A stretch of 64,000 bases of DNA from Alistipes provencensis (GTDB lineage Bacteria; Bacteroidota; Bacteroidia; Bacteroidales; Rikenellaceae): NCBI RefSeq assembly GCF_900083545.1, contig NZ_LT559262.1, positions 2,513,673 through 2,577,672 of the forward strand, written 5' to 3'. The translations under genes and the position numbers were made by a program. Positions 15,826-23,672 of the stretch are shown here, piece after piece. The notes below the pieces were generated by a model. That model made no database searches. It was not told where the DNA came from and saw nothing but the letters and a program-made list of their open reading frames with translations. Positions within the stretch are counted from its first letter, which is position 1; the number at the start of each line of letters is the position of its first letter.

Positions 15826-17178
15826 ATGAATTTCAACATCAACACGCTGCGCCCGCTCGAGGGTGCCGGGCGCAGGCTTTTCGTTGAGACCTACGGCTGC
15901 CAGATGAACGTCGGCGACACGGAGATCGTCGTGTCGCTCATGCAGCGCGAGGGTTACGTCTATACGGAGACGATCGGCGAGGCCGATGTCATACTGATCA
16001 ATACCTGCTCGATTCGGGACAATGCCGAGCAGCGCATCTGGGGCCGGCTGGCCGAGATGAAGCGCTACCGGCGCGAACGTCCGGGGCTCGTCGTGGGGGT
16101 CATCGGCTGTATGGCCGAACGGCTGCGCGAGAAGCTGGTCGAAGGACCCCACGGCGTCGATGTCGTGGCCGGGCCTGACGCTTACCGCGACCTCCCGCGT
16201 CTGGTCCGCGAGGCCGAGGCGGGCGGCAAGGGCGTCAACGTCCTGCTCTCGACCGAGGAGACCTATGCCGAGATCGCTCCCGTGCGCCTCGACCGCAACG
16301 GCGTGAGCGCTTTCGTGGCCATCATGCGCGGATGCAACAATTTCTGTTCCTACTGCGTGGTCCCCTATACGCGGGGCCGCGAGCGGAGCCGCGATGCGGA
16401 GACCATTCTGGCCGAGGTGCGGAGCCTCTTCGAAAACGGCTACCGCGAGGTGACGCTGCTGGGCCAGAACGTCAACTCCTACCGTGCCGGGGAGACCGGT
16501 TTCCCCGAACTGATCCGTCGTGTGGCGGAGGTTTCGCCGCTGCTGCGCGTGCGTTTCGCCACGTCGCATCCCAAGGACATGAGCGACCGCCTGCTGGAGG
16601 TCATGGCCGCAATGCCCAACATCTGCCGTTCGATCCATCTCCCGGCCCAGTCGGGCTCTACGGCGATGCTCGAACGCATGAATCGTAAATACAGCCGCGA
16701 ATGGTATCTCGATCGCATCGCCGCCATCCGCCGCTACCTGCCCGACTGTGCGATCACCACCGACCTGATCGCGGGTTTTTCGGGCGAGACCGAGGAGGAG
16801 CATGCCGAAACCCTGTCGCTGATGCGTGAGGTGGGGTATGAATTCGCCTATATGTTCAAATATTCGGAGCGTCCCGGGACTTTCGCTGAGAAGCATCTTC
16901 CGGACGACGTGCCGGACGAGGTGAAGTCGCGCCGGCTGCAGGAGATCATCGCCCTGCAGAACGAATTGGGGCATGCGAGCAACCTGCGCGACGTGGGCCG
17001 TGAGTTCGAGGTGCTGGTCGAGGGCGAGTCGAAGCGCGACCGGAACCAGCTTTCGGGCCGTACCTCGCAGAACAAGGTGGTGGTGTTCGACCGCGGGGAC
17101 CACAAGGTCGGCGACTATGTAAAGGTGCGCATCACGGGCTGTACGTCCGCGACATTATTCGGAGAAGAGATATTTTAG
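15826..17178 (+). CDS. miaB: tRNA-2-methylthio-N6-dimethylallyladenosine synthase MiaB
   Basis: 450 residues. A radical-SAM methylthiotransferase that adds the methylthio group to i6A37 of tRNA. The N-terminal UPF0004 domain has VETYGCQMNVGDTE, INTCSIRDNAEQR and GCMAERL, supplying three cluster Cys. The radical-SAM motif is GCNNFCSYCVVPYTRGRERSR (CxxxCxxC). The C-terminal TRAM domain covers ~385-450 (VLVEGESKR, GDYVKVRITGCTSATLFGE). The start is the ATG right after the YitT stop. Confidence 0.95.
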   Translation: MNFNINTLRPLEGAGRRLFVETYGCQMNVGDTEIVVSLMQREGYVYTETIGEADVILINTCSIRDNAEQRIWGRLAEMKRYRRERPGLVVGVIGCMAERLREKLVEGPHGVDVVAGPDAYRDLPRLVREAEAGGKGVNVLLSTEETYAEIAPVRLDRNGVSAFVAIMRGCNNFCSYCVVPYTRGRERSRDAETILAEVRSLFENGYREVTLLGQNVNSYRAGETGFPELIRRVAEVSPLLRVRFATSHPKDMSDRLLEVMAAMPNICRSIHLPAQSGSTAMLERMNRKYSREWYLDRIAAIRRYLPDCAITTDLIAGFSGETEEEHAETLSLMREVGYEFAYMFKYSERPGTFAEKHLPDDVPDEVKSRRLQEIIALQNELGHASNLRDVGREFEVLVEGESKRDRNQLSGRTSQNKVVVFDRGDHKVGDYVKVRITGCTSATLFGEEIF

Positions 17179-17201
17179 GTTAAAATTTAATAGGACAAGT
17201 T

Positions 17202-18728
17202 ATGCGTTTTGACGAACTCGACTTGGAGGATGAAATCCTCGACGGTCTTGAGGATATGAATTTCCACGAAATGACTCCCGTGCAGGAGCATACGATCCCG
17301 GTGATTCTGGAGGGCCGCGACATCATCGGCTGCGCCCAGACCGGCACGGGAAAGACGGCGGCCTATACGCTGCCGCTGCTGAACAAACTGCTGCTGGACG
17401 GCAATCCCGACAACGTGGTGAAATCGCTCATCATCGTGCCGACGCGCGAGCTGGCGCAGCAGATCGACCAGCAGTTTCAGGGTTTCTCCTACTATGCCCC
17501 CATATCCACCACCGTTGTTTACGGCGGCGGCGACGGCAAGGGCTGGGACGTCCAGAAGAACGGCATGCTGAGCGGCTCCGACGTGGTGATCGCCACTCCG
17601 GGCCGCATGATCGCCCACCTGCAGAACAGCGGCGTAGACCTTTCGCATGTCGAATACCTGATCCTCGACGAGGCCGACCGCATGCTGGACATGGGTTTCT
17701 CGGAGGACATCATGAAGATCGTGTCGTATATGCCCAAGGAGCGGCAGACGATCATGTTCTCGGCCACGCTGCCCCCGAAGATCCGCGAGCTGGCCAAGAC
17801 CATCCTGCGCAACCCCGCGGAGGTCAACATCGCCATTTCGAAGCCCAACGAGGCCATCGACCAGTCGGCCTATATCTGTTACGAAAATCAAAAACTGGGC
17901 ATCATCCGCGAGCTGTTCGCCGAGCCGACCGATTCGAAGACGATCATCTTCTCGTCGTCGAAACTCAAGGTCAAGGAGCTGGCCCACACGCTCAAGCGGA
18001 TGAAACTCGACGTGGCGGCCATGCACTCCGATCTGGAGCAGAGCGAGCGCGAGGAGGTGATGCTCAATTTCCGCAATAACAAGATTCGCATTCTTGTCGC
18101 CACGGACATCGTTGCCCGGGGTATCGACATCGAGGATATCGGCTTGGTGCTCAACTACGACGTGCCGCATGACCCCGAGGATTACATCCACCGCATCGGC
18201 CGTACTGCCCGCGCGGCGGCTACGGGCAGTGCCGTGACGTTCGTCAGCGAGGAGGAGCAGGGCAAGTTCCACCAGATCGAGAAGTTCATCGAGCGCGACA
18301 TCCGCAAGGCCGAACTGCCCGAAAGCGTCGGTGCGGGACCGAAATACGCTCCCGACGAGAACCGCGGCCGTTTCGGACGCGGCGGCCGGGGCGGGGGACG
18401 TTCCGGGGCCGGAGGCCGCGGGCGAGGTGGCCGGAGCGACCGTTCGGGCCGCAACAGCCGGGATCGTCGGCGGTCCGCGCGACCGCCGCCGTCACCGCGG
18501 GGGCCGCAACCGTCGCCGCGGCGACAAGCCGCAGGGCGGAGAACCGACTCCGCAGGCATAAACCGAAAAATCCCCGGAACGGCTAAGTTCCGGGGATTTT
18601 TGTCTGTCTACTATTTCTTGTTGCGGGGGTCCCAAGAGGGATGCGCGGGGTCTTCGGCCGTGAGGGCCTCTTCGAGCGAGATTCCGAGCGCCTCGGCCAC
18701 GCCTTTGCCGTATGCCGGATCTGCATAG
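17202..18728 (+). CDS. DEAD-box RNA helicase (RhlE-like); C-terminus looks frameshifted
   Basis: The helicase core is complete: [47 protein letters not shown], the C-terminal [11 protein letters not shown] and [11 protein letters not shown]. An ATP-dependent RNA unwinder, probably for ribosome assembly or cold. The Gly/Arg tail starts normally to RNSRDRRRS, then this frame turns Pro-rich and runs through the terminator at 18566 into the opposite 3' end of catalase. The +1 frame instead reads [20 protein letters not shown] and stops at 18561, just before the terminator. One surplus base near 18477-18482 would explain this, so the native end is probably 18561. Confidence 0.85.
   Translation: MRFDELDLEDEILDGLEDMNFHEMTPVQEHTIPVILEGRDIIGCAQTGTGKTAAYTLPLLNKLLLDGNPDNVVKSLIIVPTRELAQQIDQQFQGFSYYAPISTTVVYGGGDGKGWDVQKNGMLSGSDVVIATPGRMIAHLQNSGVDLSHVEYLILDEADRMLDMGFSEDIMKIVSYMPKERQTIMFSATLPPKIRELAKTILRNPAEVNIAISKPNEAIDQSAYICYENQKLGIIRELFAEPTDSKTIIFSSSKLKVKELAHTLKRMKLDVAAMHSDLEQSEREEVMLNFRNNKIRILVATDIVARGIDIEDIGLVLNYDVPHDPEDYIHRIGRTARAAATGSAVTFVSEEEQGKFHQIEKFIERDIRKAELPESVGAGPKYAPDENRGRFGRGGRGGGRSGAGGRGRGGRSDRSGRNSRDRRRSARPPPSPRGPQPSPRRQAAGRRTDSAGINRKIPGTAKFRGFLSVYYFLLRGSQEGCAGSSAVRASSSEIPSASATPLPYAGSA
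18566..18601. terminator. Bidirectional terminator between helicase and catalase
   Basis: AAAAATCCCCGGAAC and GTTCCGGGGATTTTT form a 15 bp stem with A/T runs on both sides, serving the convergent genes. Confidence 0.85.
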
Positions 18729-20113
18729 TAGCAGTGGCGCACATGGCGCTGCTTGATGAACAGTTCGGCATCGCCCATGGCGCGCGCCGTGTTCTCGCAG
18801 GTCACCTGCCGGTCTTCGGGCGACATCACGCGCCACAGCAGTCCGGGCTGGGTGAAATAGTCGTCGTCCAACTCGCGCTCGTCGTAGTTGAACACGTCGC
18901 CGTTCACGGCCAGAGGCGGCTCCTTGAGGGCGGGGTTGTCCTGCCACTCGCCGTAGCTGTTGGGTTCGTAACCCTTGGCCGAGCCGTAGTTGCCGTCGGT
19001 GCGCATCTGCCCGTCGCGGTGGAAGGCGTGGAACGGACAGCGGGGCTTGTTCACGGGGATCTCCGTGTGATTCACGCCCAGACGGTAGCGCTGTGCGTCG
19101 CCGTAGGAGAACAGGCGGCCCTGCAGCATCTTGTCGGGCGAGAAACCGATGCCCTCGACGATGTTCATGGGGTTGAACGCCGACTGTTCGACATCCGCAT
19201 AATAGTTTTCCGGATTGCGGTTCAGCTCCAGAACGCCCACCTCGTGCAGCGGGAAATCCTTGTGGTACCAAACTTTCGTCAGGTCGAACGGATTGAGCTT
19301 GTAGTTGCGGGCCTCCTCCTCGGTCATCAGTTGCACATACATCGTCCAGCGCGGGAAATCGCCGCGCTCGATGGCGTCGTACAAGTCCCTCTGGTGCGAT
19401 TCGCGGTCCCTGCCCACGAGTGCCTCGGCCTCGGCGTCCGTCAGGTTCTTGATACCCTGCTGGGTCGTGAGGTGGAACTTCACCCAGATGCGCCGGTTGT
19501 CCTTGTTGTAGAAACTGTAGGTGTGGCTTCCGAATCCGTGCATGTGGCGGTAGGAGGCCGGAATTCCGCGCGGCGACATCGTGATGGTCACCTGATGCAG
19601 CGCCTCGGGCAGCAGGGTCCAGAAATCCCAGTTGTTGTTGGCCGAACGCAGGTTGGTGCGCGGGTCGCGCTTCACGGCGTGGTTCAAATCGGGGAACTTC
19701 AGCGGGTCGCGCAGGAAGAACACCGGGGTGTTGTTGCCCACGAGGTCCCAGTTGCCCGCGTCGGTGTAGAACTTCATGGCGAAGCCGCGGATGTCGCGCT
19801 CGGCATCGGCCGCGCCGCGCTCTCCGGCGACGGTCGAGAAACGCACGAAGCATTCGGTCTTCTTGCCGACTTGGGCGAAGATCGAGGCGCGCGTATATTG
19901 GGTGATGTCCTTCGTGACCGTGAAGGTGCCGAACGCGCCGGAGCCTTTGGCGTGCATGCGGCGTTCGGGAATGACCTCGCGGTCGAAGTGTGCGAGTTTT
20001 TCGAGGAACCACGGATCCTGCAGCGTCACGGGGCCGCGGACGCCTGCGGTCTGAATGTTCTGATTGTCGGCGATCGGCCGGCCGTTCTCGGCTGTCAGTT
20101 GTTTTTTGTCCAT
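18611..20113 (-). CDS. katA: Monofunctional haem catalase
   Basis: 500 residues, clade 3-like small-subunit size. Converts hydrogen peroxide to water and oxygen in the cytoplasm. Catalytic residues are all present: His54 in [12 protein letters not shown], Asn127 in [11 protein letters not shown] and the haem-ligand Tyr337 in [14 protein letters not shown]. Upstream, two overlapping palindromes at 20165-20190 are operator candidates. Divergent from an AraC-type regulator gene, with a DUF417 gene beyond it, which suggests an oxidant-response group. Confidence 0.95.
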   Translation of the reverse strand: MDKKQLTAENGRPIADNQNIQTAGVRGPVTLQDPWFLEKLAHFDREVIPERRMHAKGSGAFGTFTVTKDITQYTRASIFAQVGKKTECFVRFSTVAGERGAADAERDIRGFAMKFYTDAGNWDLVGNNTPVFFLRDPLKFPDLNHAVKRDPRTNLRSANNNWDFWTLLPEALHQVTITMSPRGIPASYRHMHGFGSHTYSFYNKDNRRIWVKFHLTTQQGIKNLTDAEAEALVGRDRESHQRDLYDAIERGDFPRWTMYVQLMTEEEARNYKLNPFDLTKVWYHKDFPLHEVGVLELNRNPENYYADVEQSAFNPMNIVEGIGFSPDKMLQGRLFSYGDAQRYRLGVNHTEIPVNKPRCPFHAFHRDGQMRTDGNYGSAKGYEPNSYGEWQDNPALKEPPLAVNGDVFNYDERELDDDYFTQPGLLWRVMSPEDRQVTCENTARAMGDAELFIKQRHVRHCYYADPAYGKGVAEALGISLEEALTAEDPAHPSWDPRNKK

Positions 20114-20164
20114 TGTCGTTTATTTTGGTGTGACGAATCTGTTATAAAAGTACGACGGAATTCT

Positions 20165-20190
20165 TTGATTTGCAAATCAATAATATTGAT
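20165..20190. promoter_or_regulatory. Overlapping palindromes upstream of catalase (operator candidate)
   Basis: TTGATTTGCAAATCAA (20165-20180) is a perfect 16 bp palindrome, and ATCAATA-A-TATTGAT (20176-20190) is a 7-1-7 palindrome overlapping it. They lie 52-77 bp before the catalase start and 118 bp before the divergent AraC gene. The binding protein is unknown; the AraC regulator or an OxyR/Fur-type factor are possible. Confidence 0.5.
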
Positions 20191-20295
20191 GACTCCATAA
20201 TAGAAACTTATGTTTGCCAAAATCATGCCCGGACGGAACGGGCTTCCTGACGGAAATTTTCCGGCCGATCGTGCGGAATTTCGGGTCCGGGGTGT

Positions 20296-20303
20296 TATCT
20301 TTG
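20296..20303 (+). promoter_or_regulatory. -7 box TATCTTTG next to the AraC start
   Basis: TAnnTTTG match ending 4 bp before the ATG at 20308, so the transcript may be leaderless. Confidence 0.5.
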
Positions 20304-20307
20304 GAAT

Positions 20308-21141
20308 ATGAACATTGCATTCAGCACTCCACTGCAAGGCAACCTCGTCCTGTGCCGCGACCTCCGCGAGGCGGAGTTGATGCGTTGGGGCGGTCTTTAC
20401 AAATTCCTCTGGGTGCGGCAGGGCAGCCTGTCGCTGGAGGTCGACCATGTCCCGATGCAGCTCGCCGCCGGGGAGATCGTTTCGCTGACACCCCTGCACC
20501 GTATCGGCAACCTCCGCTGTGACGGCGACTGCCTTTCGCTGTTGTTCGACAGCAATTTCTACTGCATCTTCGGCCACGACGGCGAGGTTTCGTGCAACGG
20601 CCTGCTGTTCAACGGCTCCTCCGAGCCCTTGCGGCTGGCGCTCTCCGCCCGGCGGCAGGAGGCCCTCGGACGTATCGTCGAGGAATTGTGCGCCGAATAC
20701 GAGGTGAACGACGGACTGCGCGAGGAGATGCTCCGCATGCAGCTCAAACGCTTCATCATCGTCTGCACGCGCGCCGCGCGTGAGCATTTCGGGGTCGACG
20801 GCCCGCAGGAACAGTTGTTCGACACCGTGCGGCGTTTCCATGTGCTTGTCGACGAGCATTTCCGCACCCGCAAACGGGTGCAGGATTATGCCGAGCTGCT
20901 GCACCGTTCGCCCAAGACCCTTTCCAACCTTTTCGCCGCCTGCGGGCATGCGTCGCCGCTGAGCGTCATCCACGACCGCGTCAACGCCGAAGCGCGCCGG
21001 CTGCTGCTCTATACCGGTAAGAGCGCCAAGGAGGTCGGCTATCTGCTGGGGTACGAGGATACGGCGGCATTCAGCCGTTTCTTCGCCAAGATGAACGGCG
21101 AGAGCATCACCTCGTTCCGTTCCCGCCTGCAAAGGGAATAA
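20308..21141 (+). CDS. AraC-family transcriptional regulator
   Basis: 277 residues. The N-terminal cupin-like sensor domain covers ~1-150. The C-terminal double helix-turn-helix covers ~180-277 (RVQDYAELLHRSPKTLSNLF, SAKEVGYLLGYEDTAAFSRFFAKMNG). The sensor has Cys16, Cys71 and Cys75, which could be redox-active, but this is inference. It is divergent from catalase and followed 88 bp later by a DUF417 gene; the AraC plus DUF417 pairing recalls E. coli rclR/rclC (reactive chlorine response), though sequence alone does not prove equivalence. Confidence 0.88.
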   Translation: MNIAFSTPLQGNLVLCRDLREAELMRWGGLYKFLWVRQGSLSLEVDHVPMQLAAGEIVSLTPLHRIGNLRCDGDCLSLLFDSNFYCIFGHDGEVSCNGLLFNGSSEPLRLALSARRQEALGRIVEELCAEYEVNDGLREEMLRMQLKRFIIVCTRAAREHFGVDGPQEQLFDTVRRFHVLVDEHFRTRKRVQDYAELLHRSPKTLSNLFAACGHASPLSVIHDRVNAEARRLLLYTGKSAKEVGYLLGYEDTAAFSRFFAKMNGESITSFRSRLQRE

Positions 21142-21229
21142 TCGCCAAGTCATCCGGCACTCCTGCCATCGTGCGGACGGGCGGAAATGCGGAACTTTGC
21201 ATCATCGAAACTTTTAAAACCGAATAACG

Positions 21230-21823
21230 ATGATGCAAAAACTTTCCGGCCTGTTTTACGGCTTTCTGAAAATCGCCGCCGATGCGCAGCGGCTCGGCCT
21301 CGGTATGCTCCGGGTCGCCATTCTGGTGATCTTCGTCTGGATCGGGGGACTCAAATTCTGGAACTACGAGGCCGAGGGCATCGTGCCCTTCGTCGCCAAC
21401 AGCCCCTTCATGAGCTTCTTTTACAACACGAAGGCGCCCGAATACAAACAGTACAAGATGCCCGAAGGCAGTTTCAACGCCGACAAGCACGCGTGGCATG
21501 TGGCGAACAACACCTACGGGTTTTCGCACGGACTGGGCCTGCTGATCATGTCGATCGGCATCCTGACCTTCTTCGGATTTTTCTCTGCGCGTGTGGGGCT
21601 GGTGGGTGAACTGCTGGCCATCGCGATGACGCTCGGAACCCTCTCGTTTCTGGTCACCACGCCCGAGGTGTGGGTCCCCGACTTGGGCAGCGGGGAGTAC
21701 GGATTTCCGCTGCTGTCGGGCGCGGGACGGCTGGTCATCAAGGATACGGCCATTCTTGCCGGCGCAGTGGTGCTGCTCTCGGACACGGCCCGAAAGCTGC
21801 TTGCGCGGCGGAAAAATGCATAA
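21230..21823 (+). CDS. DUF417 (YkgB/RclC-like) inner-membrane protein
   Basis: 197 residues with about four membrane helices: GMLRVAILVIFVWIGGLKFW, a second around GLGLLIMSIGILTFFGFF, a third around GELLAIAMTLGTLSFLV, and a last at IKDTAILAGAVVLLSD. The FVWIGGLKFWNYEAEGIVPFVANSPF segment and TPE (in TTPEVW) are typical of DUF417. In E. coli the family member RclC belongs to the reactive-chlorine operon. Located after an AraC regulator and near catalase, so an oxidant-defence role is a reasonable inference. Confidence 0.82.
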   Translation: MMQKLSGLFYGFLKIAADAQRLGLGMLRVAILVIFVWIGGLKFWNYEAEGIVPFVANSPFMSFFYNTKAPEYKQYKMPEGSFNADKHAWHVANNTYGFSHGLGLLIMSIGILTFFGFFSARVGLVGELLAIAMTLGTLSFLVTTPEVWVPDLGSGEYGFPLLSGAGRLVIKDTAILAGAVVLLSDTARKLLARRKNA

Positions 21824-21827
21824 TAAA

Positions 21828-21855
21828 AATCCCCTCCGATTTTCCGGAGGGGATT
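21828..21855 (+). terminator. Terminator of the DUF417 gene
   Basis: AATCCCCTCCG paired with CGGAGGGGATT just after the stop, flanked by an A-run and T-rich sequence; can act in both directions. Confidence 0.7.
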
Positions 21856-21888
21856 CTGATTTGTGGCGGAAGAGGATCGACTTTATTT

Positions 21889-22204
21889 CTGTCTGAAATA
21901 GATTTGCATCGGGGGTCCCGGTATACAAAAGTCCCCCTTTTCAAAGGGGGATTTAGGGGGATTGTCGGTACTGGATTTTTCGGGGATTGTATGGCGTTTT
22001 AGGGGGCAATCCCGTCTGGATGCTTACTTCTGTCGGAAATAAATCTGCATGGGGTGTCCCGGTATACAAAAGTCCCCCTTTTCAAAGGGGGATTTAGGGG
22101 GATTGTCGGTACTGGATTTTTCGGGGATTGCATGGCGTTTTAGGGTGCAATTCCGTCTGGATGCTTATTTCTGTCGGAAATAAATCTGCATCGGGACTCC
22201 CGAA
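21889..22204. repeat. 141 bp tandem repeat carrying copies of the der 3' end
   Basis: Exact 141 bp period: the CTGTC of the der tail recurs at 21889, 22030 and 22171. Two full units and the start of a third, which is the real end of der. In each copy the minus strand encodes the peptide MQIYFRQK and a TAA stop, with only synonymous differences between copies. The ~105 bp spacers are nearly identical and hold the hairpin CCCCCTTT-TC-AAAGGGGG followed by ATTTAGGGGG. This fills the 341 bp between the DUF417 gene and der; no other gene is seen. Confidence 0.85.
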
Positions 22205-23469
22205 AAATCCCACTTGTCGCGCATGTTGTTCTCGAGGAAGCGGCGGTAGGGCTCCTTGATGTACTGCGGCAGGTTGACGAAGAACGCGAACTGCGGCGTC
22301 GGCGTCGGCAACTGGGTGACGTACTTGATCTTGATGTACTTGCCCTTTGTCGCAGGGGGCGGGTAGTTCTCGATCAGCGGCAGCATGTAGTCGTTGAGTT
22401 CCGAGGTCGAAATGCGCCGCTTGCGCGACTGGTAGACGCGGATCGAGGTCTGGAGCACGTCGAAGATGCGCTGTTTGTTCATCACCGAGGTGAAGATGAT
22501 CGGAATGTCGTTGAACGGCGCGAGTTTCTTCTTGAGGAACTCGGTCCACTCCTTCATCGTGTTGCTGTCCTTTTCGATGAGGTCCCATTTGTTGACCACG
22601 ATCACGCATCCCTTGCGGTTGCGGACGATCAGGTTGTGGATGTTCAGGTCCTGCGACTCGAGCCCCTGCTGGGCGTCGAGCATCAGGATGCAGACGTCCG
22701 AATTTTCGATGGCCCGGATCGAGCGCATCACCGAGTAGAATTCGAGGTCCTCCATCGTCTTGCCCTTCTTGCGCATGCCGGCCGTGTCGACGAGGTAGAA
22801 ATCCATCCCGAACTTGTTGTAGCGCGTGTGGATCGAGTCGCGCGTGGTTCCGGCGATTGAGGTCACGATGTTGCGCTCCTCGCCCAGCAGGGCGTTGGTG
22901 AGCGACGATTTCCCGACGTTGGGACGGCCCACGATGGTGATGTGGGGCAGGTCGTCGTCCACCTCGGCGGCGGCTTCGGCCGGGAGCGCGGCAAGGATGG
23001 CATCCATCAGGTCGCCCGTGCCGGTGCCCGACATCGACGAGATGCAGTAGGGATCGCCCAGTCCGAGGGCGTAGAACTCGTGCGAGGAGTATATCTGGTC
23101 GTTGTTGTCGACCTTGTTGCAGACGAGGATCACCTTTTTCGAAGTGCGGCGCAGGATGTCGGCCATCAGCATGTCGAGGTCGGTGATGCCGGTCTTGACC
23201 TCCACGAGGAACAGAATGACATCGGCCTCGTCGATGGCCAGCAGCACCTGACGGCGGATTTCGTCCTCGAAGATGTCCTCCGAGTTGACGGTGTATCCGC
23301 CCGTGTCGATCACGGAGAATTCCTTGCCGTTCCAGTCCGTTTTACCGTAGTGGCGGTCACGGGTGGTTCCAGCCGTCGCATCGACGATCGCCTTCCGTTC
23401 GCCCACGAGACGGTTGAAGAGGGTGCTTTTGCCGACGTTCGGACGGCCCACAATTGCTACGAGGCTCAT
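22165..23469 (-). CDS. der: Ribosome-assembly GTPase Der (EngA)
   Basis: 434 residues with two tandem GTPase domains and a KH-like C-terminal domain, the hallmark of Der, which acts in 50S subunit assembly. First G domain: [14 protein letters not shown] near residue 8, DTGGYT and NKVDN. Second: [14 protein letters not shown] near residue 181, DTAGMR and NKWDL. The KH-like end is [15 protein letters not shown]...[10 protein letters not shown]. The last codons recur twice downstream in a 141 bp tandem repeat. Its -7 box belongs to promoter module copy C. Confidence 0.95.
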   Translation of the reverse strand: MSLVAIVGRPNVGKSTLFNRLVGERKAIVDATAGTTRDRHYGKTDWNGKEFSVIDTGGYTVNSEDIFEDEIRRQVLLAIDEADVILFLVEVKTGITDLDMLMADILRRTSKKVILVCNKVDNNDQIYSSHEFYALGLGDPYCISSMSGTGTGDLMDAILAALPAEAAAEVDDDLPHITIVGRPNVGKSSLTNALLGEERNIVTSIAGTTRDSIHTRYNKFGMDFYLVDTAGMRKKGKTMEDLEFYSVMRSIRAIENSDVCILMLDAQQGLESQDLNIHNLIVRNRKGCVIVVNKWDLIEKDSNTMKEWTEFLKKKLAPFNDIPIIFTSVMNKQRIFDVLQTSIRVYQSRKRRISTSELNDYMLPLIENYPPPATKGKYIKIKYVTQLPTPTPQFAFFVNLPQYIKEPYRRFLENNMRDKWDFSGVPMQIYFRQK

Positions 23470-23489
23470 ATTTCTTTTTTATTTTACTG

Positions 23490-23573
23490 CAAAGATACGA
23501 ATAAGCCGAGAGAAAAAAGCAAGTTCGCTTGCATTTTTTCCGAGGCGTATTATCTAAGGCAAAGCCAAAGATA
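23490..23573 (-). repeat. Repeated promoter module, copy C (upstream of der)
   Basis: 84 bp on the minus strand with the same ends as copies A and B (TATCTTTGGCTTTGCC at the start; CTTATTCGTATCTTTG at the end) but a different central hairpin (GCAAGCGAACTTGC with an A-run before and a T-run after). The proximal box 23490-23497 sits 20 bp before the der start. Confidence 0.75.
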
Positions 23574-23672
23574 CGAAAAAACGGATGGGTCAAAACGCTC
23601 GTCCTCTTTCTAAAAGTGCCGTTACGGCACCAAAGATAGCGCAAACCGGGCGCACTGCCAAATTTATTTCCG

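Noticed and set aside
21889-22204. CRISPR array
   Set aside because: Only three units at 141 bp spacing with near-identical spacers and part-coding content; no Cas genes in the window.
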